NCBI GenBank assembly: GCA_014237405.1
Contig: JABZFO010000113.1
Span: forward strand, 39,237 to 103,236
DNA length: 64,000 bases
Reading direction: 5' to 3'
Source of the DNA: Desulfosarcina sp.
GTDB taxonomy: Bacteria > Desulfobacterota > Desulfobacteria > Desulfobacterales > Desulfosarcinaceae
In this document: piece by piece, positions 26,094 to 35,629 of the stretch
Layout of the letters: the number at the start of each line of letters is the position of its first letter
Position numbering within the stretch: the stretch's first letter is position 1
Position numbers and translations under genes: made by a program
The notes under the pieces: model-generated
Told to the model about the DNA's origin: nothing
What the model saw: the letters and a program-made list of their open reading frames with translations, nothing else
Database searches by the model: none

Positions 26094-27595
26094 CCATCTC
26101 CCTGATTCCCATCTTCTTGGTTGACGTGATCGGATGTGTCCTGATGATCGTCTTCGCCTTTCTCAGTTTCGGGCTGAGCCTGCGCTTTAAAAAGAAAGAT
26201 CCCAACAACATCATCGTCACCTATCTGTTGTGGGTGTGTCTGGCCCTGTTCATTTTCGCCATCTCCCGGTCTGCCGGTCACCTGCTGAAACAGTTTTTTC
26301 TGATATCCGACCGCAGGGACCTGTGGGCCGCCGTCCAGCCCTTTTCCGGTGCCACCAATACGTTCACCTTCATCGTGGTGGCCTCGGTGACCCTTTTTTT
26401 CGAACGGACCTGGGCCATTTACGGCACCATTTTGAATGATCGCCAGGCCCTGCAGACCGCCCATGAAGAACTGCTTTACCTCAACCAGAACCTGGAGCAG
26501 CTGGTTGAAAAACGCACCGAGGCACTGGCCATTTCAGAGCAGAAATACCGGCGGATTTTCGAGGTTTCCAAAGACATGATCCTGGTGACGCGAACCGATG
26601 GCCGGATCATCAACCTCAACCCGGCAGGCAAACAGTTGGTGGGACTGCACGGCCCTGGTAACGGCAATGTCGAGGGACGGTTTTTTCAGGATTTTCTATC
26701 CAATCCCGAAGACTGGGGCGCCATCAGCCGACACATCAAGAACCAGGGCTTTATTTCCAGCGAGGAATTTGATCTGATATTAGAAGGCGGCGCCCGGCGC
26801 CGGGCACTGCTTTCCGGCAGCCTGGCCAAGAGCCCATCCGAGGAGGGGGAAACCATCCACTTTCTGATCAAGGACATCGAGCAGCGCCGACTCATGCAAA
26901 AACAGATGGCCCAGGCGGACAAACTGGCCTCCATCGGTGAACTCTCCTCCGGAATCGGTCACGAGATCAACAATCCGTTGGGAATCATTTTAGGCTACAC
27001 CCAGCTTCTGCTGCGTGGTGAGGTCCCTCAGTCTGACCGTTATAATGACCTGAAAACCATTGAAAAGCACGTCCAGTCCTGCAAGGCCATCGTGGAAGAC
27101 CTGCTCAACTTTTCCCGGACCTCCAGCCCCCAGAAGGAGAATCTGGACATCCATGCCGTCATCGACGATGTGATCGGTTTCGTGCGCCACCACAGCAACC
27201 TGGAAAACATTCAGATCGAAACCATTTTCGCGCCCAAACTTCCACCGGTGCTCATGGATGAGAAAAAGATCAAGCAGGTGCTCATCAACCTGTTGATGAA
27301 CGCCATCTATGCGGTGGAGCGGAAAGGCGCCATTAACATTACCACGGGTCTTAATAAGGCGGCCAGCCGGGTCACGGTGGAGGTGTCGGATACCGGGCAT
27401 GGCATCGAAGAAGAAGACCTGCCACGGATCTTCGACCCCTTTTTCACCACCAAACCCACCGGCGAAGGCACAGGCCTTGGGCTTTCGGTCAGCTACGGCA
27501 TCATCAAGGGTCATGGCGGTAACATTACAGTAAAAAGTGAGGCCGGCCAGGGAGCCGACTTTACCCTGTCCCTGCCCGTCACGCCCCTGCTTTAA
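26090..27595 (+). CDS. Membrane-bound PAS-domain sensor histidine kinase
   Basis: 501 aa. Three hydrophobic segments lie in the first ~105 residues, then a coiled-coil linker (HEELLYLNQNLEQLVEKR), a PAS domain (about 150-265, YRRIFEVSKDMILVTRTDGR), the phospho-acceptor H-box GHEINNPLGIILGYTQLL near 287 and the HATPase boxes: N (LLMNAIYAV), G1 (DTGHGIEEED), F (FDPFFTTKPTGEGTGLGL) and G2. It should autophosphorylate and pass phosphate to the sigma-54 response regulator 12 nt downstream. Start overlaps the previous stop by 4 nt, so translation is coupled. The signal is unknown; coupling to the EMC3-like protein hints at a membrane or envelope cue. Confidence 0.92.
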   Translation: MTISLIPIFLVDVIGCVLMIVFAFLSFGLSLRFKKKDPNNIIVTYLLWVCLALFIFAISRSAGHLLKQFFLISDRRDLWAAVQPFSGATNTFTFIVVASVTLFFERTWAIYGTILNDRQALQTAHEELLYLNQNLEQLVEKRTEALAISEQKYRRIFEVSKDMILVTRTDGRIINLNPAGKQLVGLHGPGNGNVEGRFFQDFLSNPEDWGAISRHIKNQGFISSEEFDLILEGGARRRALLSGSLAKSPSEEGETIHFLIKDIEQRRLMQKQMAQADKLASIGELSSGIGHEINNPLGIILGYTQLLLRGEVPQSDRYNDLKTIEKHVQSCKAIVEDLLNFSRTSSPQKENLDIHAVIDDVIGFVRHHSNLENIQIETIFAPKLPPVLMDEKKIKQVLINLLMNAIYAVERKGAINITTGLNKAASRVTVEVSDTGHGIEEEDLPRIFDPFFTTKPTGEGTGLGLSVSYGIIKGHGGNITVKSEAGQGADFTLSLPVTPLL

Positions 27596-27607
27596 GGGAG
27601 ATAAACC

Positions 27608-28937
27608 ATGGCACAGAATCTTCTCATCGTCGACGACGAACCAGACATGCTCACCCTGCTGAAGCGGAGTCTGGAGCCCGAACTGGAATGCCGGGTGGAT
27701 ACCGCATCCTCCGGGGAAGCCGCCCTGGAAATGATTCACGACACCGACTACGACCTGGTGCTGGCAGACATCAAAATGCCAGGCATCAGCGGACTGGAGG
27801 TGCTCGAACAGGTTAAAGCCGACCGGGGCGAAGAGATTACGGTGGTGATGATGACCGCATACGGGCACATCGAGATGGCCGTGAAGGCCATGAAGCGGGG
27901 GGCTTATGACTTCATCACCAAGCCCTTCGATCACGAGACACTGGTCATGCGGCTGGAAAAGGCTTTCGAGCGCAGCCGCCTGCTCAAGGAAAATTTGAGG
28001 CTGTCCCACGAGTGCCGGTCCACGGAAATGTTCCAGAAACTGGTGGGCAAAAGCCCCAAGATGCAGCGGGTCTATGAAACCATCCAAATGGTTTCAAAAA
28101 ACGACCTGACTGTGCTGATCACCGGCGAGTCGGGGACGGGCAAGGACCTGACCGCCCGGGCGGTGCACGCCTTGAGCAACCGGAGCAAACGCCCCTTTAT
28201 CGCCGTGAACTGCCCCACCTTACCGGAGCATATTCTGGAAAGCGAACTGTTCGGATACAAAAAAGGGGCGTTTACCCATGCCACCCGGGACAAAAAAGGC
28301 CTGTTCCAGGAGGCGCACACCGGCACGATCTTCCTGGATGAAATCGGGGACATCACCCCCACCATACAGACCAAACTGCTGCGGGTGCTGCAGGAAAAGG
28401 AGATCAAACCCCTGGGTGACGCCCGGGCCATCCAGGTGGACGTGCGGATCATCGCTTCCACCAACCAGCCATTGTCGGAAAAAATCAAAGCGGGGGAGTT
28501 CCGCGAGGATTTCTTCTATCGGCTTAACGTCCTGCCCATCAAACTGCCGCCGCTTCGTGAACGCCCCGAGGACATCCCCCTGATCGCCAATCACCTGCTG
28601 GAAAAACACTGCACCAAACTGGATAAGTCCCTGAAACGGTTTTCACCGGTGTTAATGGACATTTTTATCGGCCGTCGTTGGGAAGGAAACGTACGGGAAA
28701 TGGAAAATTTGATCATGCAGGGAATTCTTTTTTCCGCCACCGACGAGATCACTCCCAAAGACGTGGGCATCGGGCGGAAAACCGCATCGGGCACCATGGG
28801 GGAACTCACGCCGTTTCTGGACCTGCCTTACAAGAAGGCCAAGGAGAACAACCTGAGTGCGTTCAATGCCGCCTACATCGGCCACATCCTCACCCAGAGC
28901 GAAGGAAATGTCACCCAGGCGGCCAAAGCCTGTGGTT
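27608..28937 (+). CDS. Sigma-54-dependent response regulator, truncated at the 3' end
   Basis: Receiver domain residues 1-120 (acidic pair DDEPDM, phospho-acceptor in LVLADIKMPG, MMTAYG, FITKPFD), then an AAA+ domain with Walker A GESGTGKDL, Walker B GTIFLDEIGDI and arginine-finger region. The sigma-54-contacting loop reads GAFTHA, not GAFTGA. At the C-terminus the FIS-type helix-turn-helix begins (SEGNVTQAAKACG) and then breaks off near 28937; the frame stays open to 29443 only because it reads antisense through the convergent isomerase gene. The second recognition helix is therefore missing and DNA binding is doubtful as sequenced. Cognate kinase immediately upstream. Confidence 0.85.
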
Positions 28938-29740
28938 GCCAGCCGTGCCGTTTCAACAGCCTGGTGGCTGTGGCGGCTAAGCTCCACGCATATGGGGCCC
29001 GTATACCGAATGTCCGCGATGGCTTGGAAAACCGACTTGAAGTCAATCTCTCCGTCCCCAAAGAACAGGTGGTCGTGCCGCGTTTTTTTCATGTCTTCAA
29101 GGTGAATGTTGACAATATCCTCACTGTAGCGGCGAATGCACGCGTCTACGCAAATATCTTCTGTAATCAGCGCATGTCCTATATCCAGAGTCAGCTTGAA
29201 CTCCGGGCTGGCCACATGAGACTTCAGCCGTTCATAGCCCGCCAACGTTTCGATAAACATGCCCGGTTCCGGCTCGAACCCAAGTGGCATGCCCCTTTCT
29301 CCCGCATATCGAGCAACCTCCCGGCACCCCTGCACCAGTCGCTGCCAGGCGTTTTCGTCACTGACATCCTCCGGATTGCCACCGGACCAGAACGATACCG
29401 CCGCCGCATTCAGGTCAACTGCAATATCCACCGCCCGTTTTAAAAACTCCAGCCGGTGCCGTCGGTTCTCCGCACCATGGGACAGCATCGTGGGTTCATG
29501 TTTGCGCCAGGGGTCCAGAAGAAACCGGGCCCCGGTTTCGATGACGCATGAAAGCCCGAATTCCGTCAACTTTGCTTTCACTTCCCTTATCTCAGCGGGC
29601 AGGTCTTTGCCCCATGGATCCAGGGCACAGTGATCCAGTGTGATGGCCACACATCGATAGCCCAGCCGACCGACAATCTCGATGGCATCCACCAGGCGAT
29701 GGTGGGCAAATCCATTGGTGTTATAGCCCAGTTGAATCAT
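28938..29740 (-). CDS. Sugar-phosphate isomerase/epimerase-like TIM-barrel protein, truncated at the 3' end
   Basis: About 267 recognisable residues from ATG 29740. Xylose-isomerase-like TIM barrel features: start MIQLGYNTNGFAHH, metal-site motifs FEPEPGMFIE, LTLDIGHALI, VNIHLEDMKKTRHDHL and the last strand ICVELSRHSH. Homology ends near 28938, where the frame runs on antisense through the response regulator to 28652. The normal final helix is absent. The ATG overlaps the stop of the phosphodiesterase-like gene (TGATG), so it is the last gene of the ebo-like operon. It is one of two such barrels in this operon (see 31974-32804), a pattern known for ebo clusters. Confidence 0.8.
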
Positions 29741-31074
29741 CAGGAAACAAGGACCTGCTCCAGCAGTGCCGACACATCGACCATCGGAATACGATCGGCC
29801 ATCTCCAGGCGATCGGCCCCCTCGCCGCTGATCATCAGCATTGCCATGTTTGCCTGATCCCGTGCGGGAAGCCCGTGGCTGCCTTTGATCAGGGTCGTGT
29901 CCGAAAGGATCTTGAAGGTCTTCTCATCGATAAACAGCTCCAGTGGATCGTAGCCCGGTTTTCGGTGGATATCCACGTGGTCGGCAAAGTCCGGAGCCTT
30001 CTCCGGGTCCCGCCACCAGTAATAGGCAAACCAGCGATCGGGGGCCGACAGGGCGATCAATTCACCTGATCGCCGGTGATTGACATGGGCCCGGTCCTTT
30101 TCCGTCTTGCCCCAGACTGCCTGGATCCCCGGTGCCCCCTTAAACAGGGCAGCGACGGCATCGCAATCCCGCTCATCATCCAAATAGATATGAGCCAACT
30201 GGTGATCGACCATGGCAAAGGCCCGGCTGTACTCCATGTCCAGGTATTCACGCCCTGCGATCTCCCGGACCGCCAACAGGCCTTCATCCCTGAGGATCCG
30301 GTTGGGGGTTACGGCATCAACAACGGGCGTCAGCGCATATTCGGAGACCACGGCCAGTGTTGTCTGGTCGGCGATCCCCATTTTCTTTAAACCATCCATG
30401 AAGTTGCCGATAAGCGAGTCAGCCACTGCCAGATCTTCAAATACCCGGGTATCATCGGGTCCGTACTTCTGGCATGAGTAATCCAGATGGGGCATATACA
30501 CCATCATCAGGTTCGGTCGATGGCGACGCATGGTGACCATGGCACTATTTACGATCCACCGGGAGGCTTCCGGGGAGGCAAATGGGCCCCAGTAGTCAAA
30601 GAGATTGAAAGGACCAATCTCTTCGGTCAACGATTCGTAGTATCCCACAGGCTTCGAATAGCACCACTGAATCAGCTCATGATCGGCATGCATGGGTTTG
30701 GGCGTGACGATAATATCGGCCCGGCCATGAAGGGTGTTCTGCCAGAACAGCACCGCTGTGGTCATTTCCGGCCGTTGTTGTTTGATCCGCTCCCACAGCG
30801 GTTTCTCCTGAACCAAAAACCGGTATTGATCCCAGAAGCTTACCTCCATGCGGTCCCGGTCATAAAATCCGTTGGCCACGATGCCGTGTTGGTCGGGCCA
30901 GGTACCGGTGGTGATGGATGCCTGCCCGGGAAGGGTGAGCGCAGGAAAAACAGGGTCCACAAATGCGGTGCTGCCGGCGTTCATCAGCGCTGAAAAGGTG
31001 GGCAGTTCCTTTAATCGGTTGAGGTATCGGGGAGATAGTCCCACCACGTTGAATACCACAAGATGCTTCGCCAT
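29740..31074 (-). CDS. Nucleotide pyrophosphatase/alkaline phosphatase-fold protein, EboF-like
   Basis: 444 aa. The fold is recognised from FPALTLPGQASITTGTWPDQHG, the region around the nucleophile Thr in type I phosphodiesterases. Several canonical metal ligands differ: the first strand reads FNVVGLS where Asp is usual, DxxxHxxGP appears as DYSCQKYGP, and the SDHG-type motif is VSEYAL. So the enzyme may have altered metal binding or be non-catalytic. In ebo clusters a phosphodiesterase of this kind accompanies a UbiA-like prenyltransferase and TIM-barrel isomerases, as here. Translation is coupled to the next gene by a TGATG overlap; 34 nt separate it from the UbiA-like gene. No clear signal peptide. 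Confidence 0.82.
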   Translation of the reverse strand: MAKHLVVFNVVGLSPRYLNRLKELPTFSALMNAGSTAFVDPVFPALTLPGQASITTGTWPDQHGIVANGFYDRDRMEVSFWDQYRFLVQEKPLWERIKQQRPEMTTAVLFWQNTLHGRADIIVTPKPMHADHELIQWCYSKPVGYYESLTEEIGPFNLFDYWGPFASPEASRWIVNSAMVTMRRHRPNLMMVYMPHLDYSCQKYGPDDTRVFEDLAVADSLIGNFMDGLKKMGIADQTTLAVVSEYALTPVVDAVTPNRILRDEGLLAVREIAGREYLDMEYSRAFAMVDHQLAHIYLDDERDCDAVAALFKGAPGIQAVWGKTEKDRAHVNHRRSGELIALSAPDRWFAYYWWRDPEKAPDFADHVDIHRKPGYDPLELFIDEKTFKILSDTTLIKGSHGLPARDQANMAMLMISGEGADRLEMADRIPMVDVSALLEQVLVS

Positions 31075-31108
31075 CGCTTCTCCTCACTTGAAGAATGAAG
31101 ATTCTTTT

Positions 31109-31981
31109 TCAGGTGACGTAAAATTTTCTGGAAACTATGACTACGGGAATCAGCATGGCCCAGACAAAGGCACCCCAAGGCAACGAACAGGCACCGGATA
31201 CGATGATGCCATCCAGAATTACCAGGGCCATCAACAGCCATTTAATCGTCTGTTGGGTGTTGGCCGGCGACGGTTGCTTTGCCAGTCGGAGCAACAACCC
31301 TGAAAGCACAAGGAACAAAACCGTGCAGAGCACCAACCCCGCATCAACAGGCAAAACATCAAATAACCATAGCAGCCAGTACAGTAGTGGAATCACGGCG
31401 ATGGCCATGCCGCACACCAGGATCCCCCGCATGTCGTTTCCTTCGGTCTCATGGCGGCTCAAGGCAGTCACGCCGAATATGTAGATCCCGGTCAAAAGGG
31501 GAATCAACAGGCTACCCGCAGTAATGGGGGCGAGAGAAAGGCCCAGCAACAGGTTCAAATAACGGCAGGCACCCATGTTGACAGGCCCTGCCCATTGAAC
31601 CTGCTTCACCCCTCCGTCATAGGTTATGATGGCGGCGGCGAGCACAACACCGACCACAAAGCTGGAAAAGCCGGCCAAACGGGAAAGGAGAAGCCCCAGC
31701 AGGAGCAGCCCGAATCCCGTATAAAATGCGGTATTTAAAGCAATTCGTCCCGATGGTATGGGCCTCCCGGGTCGCTGTCTGGCATCGATGGGGGCGTCAA
31801 ATGCATCATTAAGGGCCATACCGGCAGAATAAAATGAGGACGATGCCATCACCAACAGCAGAAACGCGGGGATTTTTTGGACGGCGGCACCGGCAATGAG
31901 AAATCCGGCCAGAACATCCGCCTGTGCCGTGAAGACCCCGGGGATGCGCACCAGTTCAAGAAAATCCCTTGTCTTAGGCAT
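31109..31981 (-). CDS. UbiA-family prenyltransferase, EboC-like
   Basis: 290 aa with about eight to nine membrane helices. The first aspartate-rich motif is NDAFDAPIDARQRPGRPIPSG, matching the NDxxDxxxD element of the UbiA superfamily that binds the prenyl diphosphate via Mg; the second region is YDGGVKQVQW. EboC proteins of this family are part of the six-gene ebo set reported to act in moving or maturing a secondary-metabolite precursor across the membrane. Here it likely transfers a prenyl or similar group at the inner membrane to the product of the neighbouring enzymes. Start codon overlaps the stop of the isomerase gene by 8 nt. Confidence 0.85.
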   Translation of the reverse strand: MPKTRDFLELVRIPGVFTAQADVLAGFLIAGAAVQKIPAFLLLVMASSSFYSAGMALNDAFDAPIDARQRPGRPIPSGRIALNTAFYTGFGLLLLGLLLSRLAGFSSFVVGVVLAAAIITYDGGVKQVQWAGPVNMGACRYLNLLLGLSLAPITAGSLLIPLLTGIYIFGVTALSRHETEGNDMRGILVCGMAIAVIPLLYWLLWLFDVLPVDAGLVLCTVLFLVLSGLLLRLAKQPSPANTQQTIKWLLMALVILDGIIVSGACSLPWGAFVWAMLIPVVIVSRKFYVT

Positions 31982-32804
31982 GGCCAGCCGTTTCCCGCAA
32001 AAACTGCATGGACCGAATGGCGACTTGGGGGGCCGTTTCCTGGTACGGGTAAAGCTCCACGGTCACATACCCCTCATATCCAATGGCCTGAATCTGCTTG
32101 AGAACCATGGGAATATTTATGCCGCCCTCCCCCAGCATGATGTGCCGGTGCTCCCGGTTAAAGGGAATATCCTCCAGATGAAAATGGCGGATGTAAGGTC
32201 TGAGTTCCGCTATTTTAAGGCAGGGATCTTCGTTGACGCAGTAAAAATGCCCCACATCGAAGTTGAGTCCGATGCCGTCGGATCCGAAGGAACGGACCAA
32301 GTCTATAAATTCATCCGATGTCTGGATGAGAAGGCCGGGCTCCGGTTCAATTAGCAGGGTGACCCCGCAGTCTAAGGCATGGGGGACTACCTTGGCCAAC
32401 CCATCCATAAACAGGTCCATGGCCGTTTCGCGACTCATCCCGTTTACGGGCCCGCCGGGCTCGGTGGAGATAGTAGGCACGCCCAGCGCTTCGGCCAGCC
32501 GGATGCAGCGGATCGTGTAATCAATGCGCTGCCGGCGAAAATCGCGGTCCGCCTCGATCCAGGAGGGATGGTGAAAATCCTGGATCGCGCACATCATGAA
32601 CGCGTTTAGATTGGCGATCTCCAGGCCTTTTTCTTCCAGAAAACACTTGATCCGGCGCACATCTTCCCTTGATAGATCGTAGGGCCAGGCATGGGGGGTG
32701 TCGCACATGATTTCCATGCCCGAGAATCCCGCCTCTGCAATATGCCCGGCTGCCTCCTGAAGGCTGTAATTGCGAAACGCGTTGGAACTGAAGGAAAAAC
32801 GCAT
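31974..32804 (-). CDS. Sugar-phosphate isomerase/epimerase TIM-barrel protein, EboE-like
   Basis: 276 aa, intact. Xylose-isomerase-like TIM barrel with metal-site segments FSGMEIMCD, LNAFMMC, STEPGGPVNG, LIEPEPGLL, LNFDVGHFYC, IRHFHLEDIP and VTVELYPYQ. This set of Glu, Asp and His residues is consistent with a divalent-metal aldose/ketose or epimerase site. It is coupled by an 8-nt overlap to the EboC-like gene downstream. Distinct from the barrel at 28938-29740, so the operon probably encodes two successive steps. Confidence 0.85.
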   Translation of the reverse strand: MRFSFSSNAFRNYSLQEAAGHIAEAGFSGMEIMCDTPHAWPYDLSREDVRRIKCFLEEKGLEIANLNAFMMCAIQDFHHPSWIEADRDFRRQRIDYTIRCIRLAEALGVPTISTEPGGPVNGMSRETAMDLFMDGLAKVVPHALDCGVTLLIEPEPGLLIQTSDEFIDLVRSFGSDGIGLNFDVGHFYCVNEDPCLKIAELRPYIRHFHLEDIPFNREHRHIMLGEGGINIPMVLKQIQAIGYEGYVTVELYPYQETAPQVAIRSMQFLRETAGHA

Positions 32805-32900
32805 TAAACAGCCTTTCTACCTGTACCAAGGGTAAGGGCCGCGGAAAAAGGCCTTTCACCGCGGCTGGAAGCCGCTCCCTCAAACAACCGGCAAATTGCG

Positions 32901-34100
32901 TTAAAGTGTGATCATGTTCAAGGCAATCAGCGAATAGGCCGTAACGAGCACCGGATCGTTCTCCCACCACCTTCCGCTGTCATTGATCCATGAACCGTCG
33001 CCCTTCTGTTTTTCCACCAGTTTGGCTGTCAATTCCCTGCGCCAGTCGATCCATCGTCCATCATCGGTTTTCAGATGATCCACCTGCAATGCGGTAAGCG
33101 CCTTGGCCATGGTGTGGTAATAATAGAAAAGCCCCTGCTGCCCGAGGCCGGGGTTCTCGACCAACGTGTAGTTCTTCCTGAGCCATTCACCGGCCGCGGT
33201 CACACGCGGATCGTCCCTCTTCAAATCGGCATAGATGAGGCTCAACAACCCGGCATAGGTCATGGAGCCGTATGACCTGAGGGCCACTTTGCCGTCGGGA
33301 AGCGTCTCTTCTCCGGCCTTGCTGTTTCCCGGATAATAGACGAAGCCGCCCTTGTTCGCCGGATCGTCACTGGCCCAGCCCTGGTCGTTGTGGGTGGGCA
33401 GGTTCTGGCACCGTTCGATGAATTTAAGGGCCGCATCCCAGTTCAACGTTCTCTTTTCAAACCCCTTCAGGTCCTTAAAAAGCTGAATATGCTGGTCCGA
33501 TTCTAAAAATTCGCTCATGCGCATGGCTTCCAAGGCCAAATACGTATTGGACATGTCCGAGTGGTCCTTGGTGCCGTACCCCACTCCCCCGTCGTAAGGA
33601 TCGTCGGCTTCACCTTTTTTCCCACGGTCCTCCTGAAGTGAGGCCACGTAGCTGCGGGCTTTTAAAATATAAGGATGGTAGACGGCATCACCCGAGGCGG
33701 TCAGGGACGTCATACAGATCGCCGTGTTGTAATTGGGCAGTTGCTCCTTGTAAATGGCGCCGTTGTCTTTGGCATGGCTGATGATAAAATCCAGGCCTCT
33801 CTGGATAAAGGCGGGCCGGGGAGCCGTTTGGTCATAAACCGGTGAAGTGAAAAACGCATAGAGCACCAGGCCGGTCAGGGCGGGAAAATCGGGACTGGAC
33901 CAGGAACCGTCCGGGTTCTGGGCCTTCTTTAGAAATTCGAATCCGTTGGAAACGGTACGGTCAACCTCCTTTTTCAGAGAAATGTCGCTCTGCGTAGAAA
34001 CAAGCGTCCCTGACACCGCATTGAAGGGCAGCATCAGCGCCAGAAGCAAAATCAAAGATACCGTTCCTGCGGTGAACATCGTGCGGCGTGCGGTCTTCAT
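32901..34100 (-). CDS. Secreted squalene-cyclase-like alpha/alpha-toroid protein
   Basis: 399 aa from ATG 34100 (AGGAAAGGATC upstream; the longer frame overlaps the preceding gene and adds no conserved sequence). A signal peptide (about residues 1-30, MKTARRTMFTAGTVSLILLL) is followed by prenyltransferase/squalene-oxidase-type repeats, each with a helix and a QNPDGSW or QKGDGSW-like turn (QNPDGSWSS, QEDRG, EKQKGDGSWIND). The catalytic DxDD motif of class II cyclases is not visible, so a structural or binding role is more likely than cyclisation. Periplasmic. It sits within the ebo-like operon between the inositol-phosphate synthase and the EboE-like gene, and two larger toroid paralogues occur at 43530-46040 and 55997-63841. 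Confidence 0.8.
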   Translation of the reverse strand: MKTARRTMFTAGTVSLILLLALMLPFNAVSGTLVSTQSDISLKKEVDRTVSNGFEFLKKAQNPDGSWSSPDFPALTGLVLYAFFTSPVYDQTAPRPAFIQRGLDFIISHAKDNGAIYKEQLPNYNTAICMTSLTASGDAVYHPYILKARSYVASLQEDRGKKGEADDPYDGGVGYGTKDHSDMSNTYLALEAMRMSEFLESDQHIQLFKDLKGFEKRTLNWDAALKFIERCQNLPTHNDQGWASDDPANKGGFVYYPGNSKAGEETLPDGKVALRSYGSMTYAGLLSLIYADLKRDDPRVTAAGEWLRKNYTLVENPGLGQQGLFYYYHTMAKALTALQVDHLKTDDGRWIDWRRELTAKLVEKQKGDGSWINDSGRWWENDPVLVTAYSLIALNMITL

Positions 34101-34143
34101 TTCTGATCCTTTCCTGTTTATAACATCCGAAGGGACAATCATT

Positions 34144-35421
34144 TTAATTGAGCGCTTCGCCGGCAAACCGGGGTTCAGCCCTTGACAAAGTCTCCACCTG
34201 CTGAGCCGCATAGGCTTCGAGCATCTGGAACTGACGATGCAGGTTGTGCTCTTCAACTCCCACCGGCGATTTGAAAAAACAGGCCAGGTGGGGCATCAGG
34301 CCCGACTCTCCGCACTTTTTGGCAAACAGGCCCAGCCGTACCAGGTCCAGTACCAAAGGAGCGGCCAGGGCACTGTCGCATCCTTGCCAGGTAAACTGGA
34401 GACTCATCTTTGTGTTCAAAAAGCCTTCGAAATGAATGAAGTCCCAGGCAGTCTTCCGATCCCCTAGAGAAGGTACATAATCGATGGACACCTGAGCGTG
34501 GGGTTTATATCCCAGAATGCGGGACAGCGCCTTGTCCTTGGATCGGATTTTTGAGGATTTGTTTTCACTATGGGCCAGAACGGCCCCGTCCATGTTTCCC
34601 AGGATGTTGTACCCCTGCCAGCTGAGCACGTTCAGGTTCCGGCAGGCGAACATGGGGGCAAGGGCGGTTTTTACCAGGGTCTCCCCGGTCTTCCCGTCGC
34701 TGCCCATGATCGGCACCCCTCTCTTTTCAGCCAGCTCGATCAGCCCGTCGAACATGGCGCCGCCGGACGGGGTAAAATTGATATAAACGGCGCCGGCATC
34801 GATGGCCGCGTAGGCATACAGGGTGCTGGCCCGGATGGCCGATTTGTCGTCTTCTCCAATGGCTCGTTCCAGTTCATCCAGGGTCATGTCGAACCCCATC
34901 CGGTCCAAAGGGGGTTCGGTGGAAGCCAGGTTGACCACCACCAGGTCCGCGATGTCATTGTCCGCCTTGAATCGCTGGATATCGGATCTCAGCCCTGAAA
35001 TCAGCTGCGAGACACGCCTGCCGTTGAGCATCGACCGGTCGGCGGCCAGGCCCTGAATCGCCTCACCGCTGTTGAAGGCCGAACCAGGAAAGATGTTTTT
35101 TGCGATGGCATCCAGATCGTCCTGAATCAGGGGCATCTTCTCCGTGTCGAAATAGCCGACTTCGCCAAGGATACGCTTAATCGTCGATGTAAGCTCCCCC
35201 TTGCGGATATCCCACCCGCCGAAGACCAGATTCCCTGCATCGACGAGCCCCAGTTGAGCAAAAGGGTCCAAGGCGGTCACCATGCCGGTATCGCCGCACA
35301 ACCCGTGCTTCATTGCCGCGGCCCCCACCATGGTGGTGGTGGCCAGATGGCCCAGGGCACCCACGATCATCACACCTGATTTTCTGCTCAAAACAGCACC
35401 TCTTTTGGCTCCTGCATCCAC
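34144..35421 (-). CDS. Inositol-3-phosphate synthase-like protein
   Basis: 425 aa. Myo-inositol-1-phosphate synthase fold: an NAD-binding start (VMIVGALGHLATTT), NLASTEPP, YINFTPSG, GSDGKTGETLVKTALAPMF, LSWQGYNILGN and the family signature DYVPSLGDRK. It converts glucose-6-phosphate to inositol-3-phosphate, or acts on a related sugar phosphate; lysines of the catalytic region are present in the DGKTGET segment. ATG 35421 has a weak ribosome site; a TTG at 35391 with GAGGTG upstream is an alternative start. First gene after the sigma-54 promoter 35614-35629 and so probably the head of the ebo-like operon. Confidence 0.88.
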   Translation of the reverse strand: MDAGAKRGAVLSRKSGVMIVGALGHLATTTMVGAAAMKHGLCGDTGMVTALDPFAQLGLVDAGNLVFGGWDIRKGELTSTIKRILGEVGYFDTEKMPLIQDDLDAIAKNIFPGSAFNSGEAIQGLAADRSMLNGRRVSQLISGLRSDIQRFKADNDIADLVVVNLASTEPPLDRMGFDMTLDELERAIGEDDKSAIRASTLYAYAAIDAGAVYINFTPSGGAMFDGLIELAEKRGVPIMGSDGKTGETLVKTALAPMFACRNLNVLSWQGYNILGNMDGAVLAHSENKSSKIRSKDKALSRILGYKPHAQVSIDYVPSLGDRKTAWDFIHFEGFLNTKMSLQFTWQGCDSALAAPLVLDLVRLGLFAKKCGESGLMPHLACFFKSPVGVEEHNLHRQFQMLEAYAAQQVETLSRAEPRFAGEALN

Positions 35422-35541
35422 TGCTGAATCAGTGCAGGGATGGGCATTTTTATTGAACCTGATGGAATAACGAAAAAAGAAACGGGCAATCCGACCGTGT
35501 CGGCCATCGTGTAATGGAGAAAAACGTGCTTTGAAAGGGGA

Positions 35542-35574
35542 GGGGACAGCCCGGTTTGGGGGAGGGCTGCCCCC
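35542..35574 (-). other. GC-rich leader hairpin
   Basis: GGGGACAGCCC pairs with GGGCTGCCCCC at 10 of 11 positions. It lies downstream of the sigma-54 promoter, in the leader of the inositol-phosphate synthase gene. A possible attenuator or a weak terminator for read-through from upstream. Confidence 0.4.
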
Positions 35575-35613
35575 TGAACAAAAAGGGAAATTTTTTGTTG
35601 TGGTTAGTAGAGC

Positions 35614-35629
35614 TGCAAAAAACAGGCCA
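35614..35629 (-). promoter_or_regulatory. Sigma-54 (-24/-12) promoter of the ebo-like operon
   Basis: On the minus strand the sequence is TGGCCT-GTTTT-TTGCA, with GG and GC ten bases apart and a perfect -12 TTGCA. Transcription would start near 35602, about 180-210 nt before the inositol-phosphate synthase start. A sigma-54 activator is encoded immediately upstream. Confidence 0.75.

Noticed and set aside
28938..29443. Response regulator reading on for 170 residues as a fused domain
   Set aside because: That stretch is the antisense of a conserved TIM-barrel gene, so it is an artefact of a junction and not a domain.
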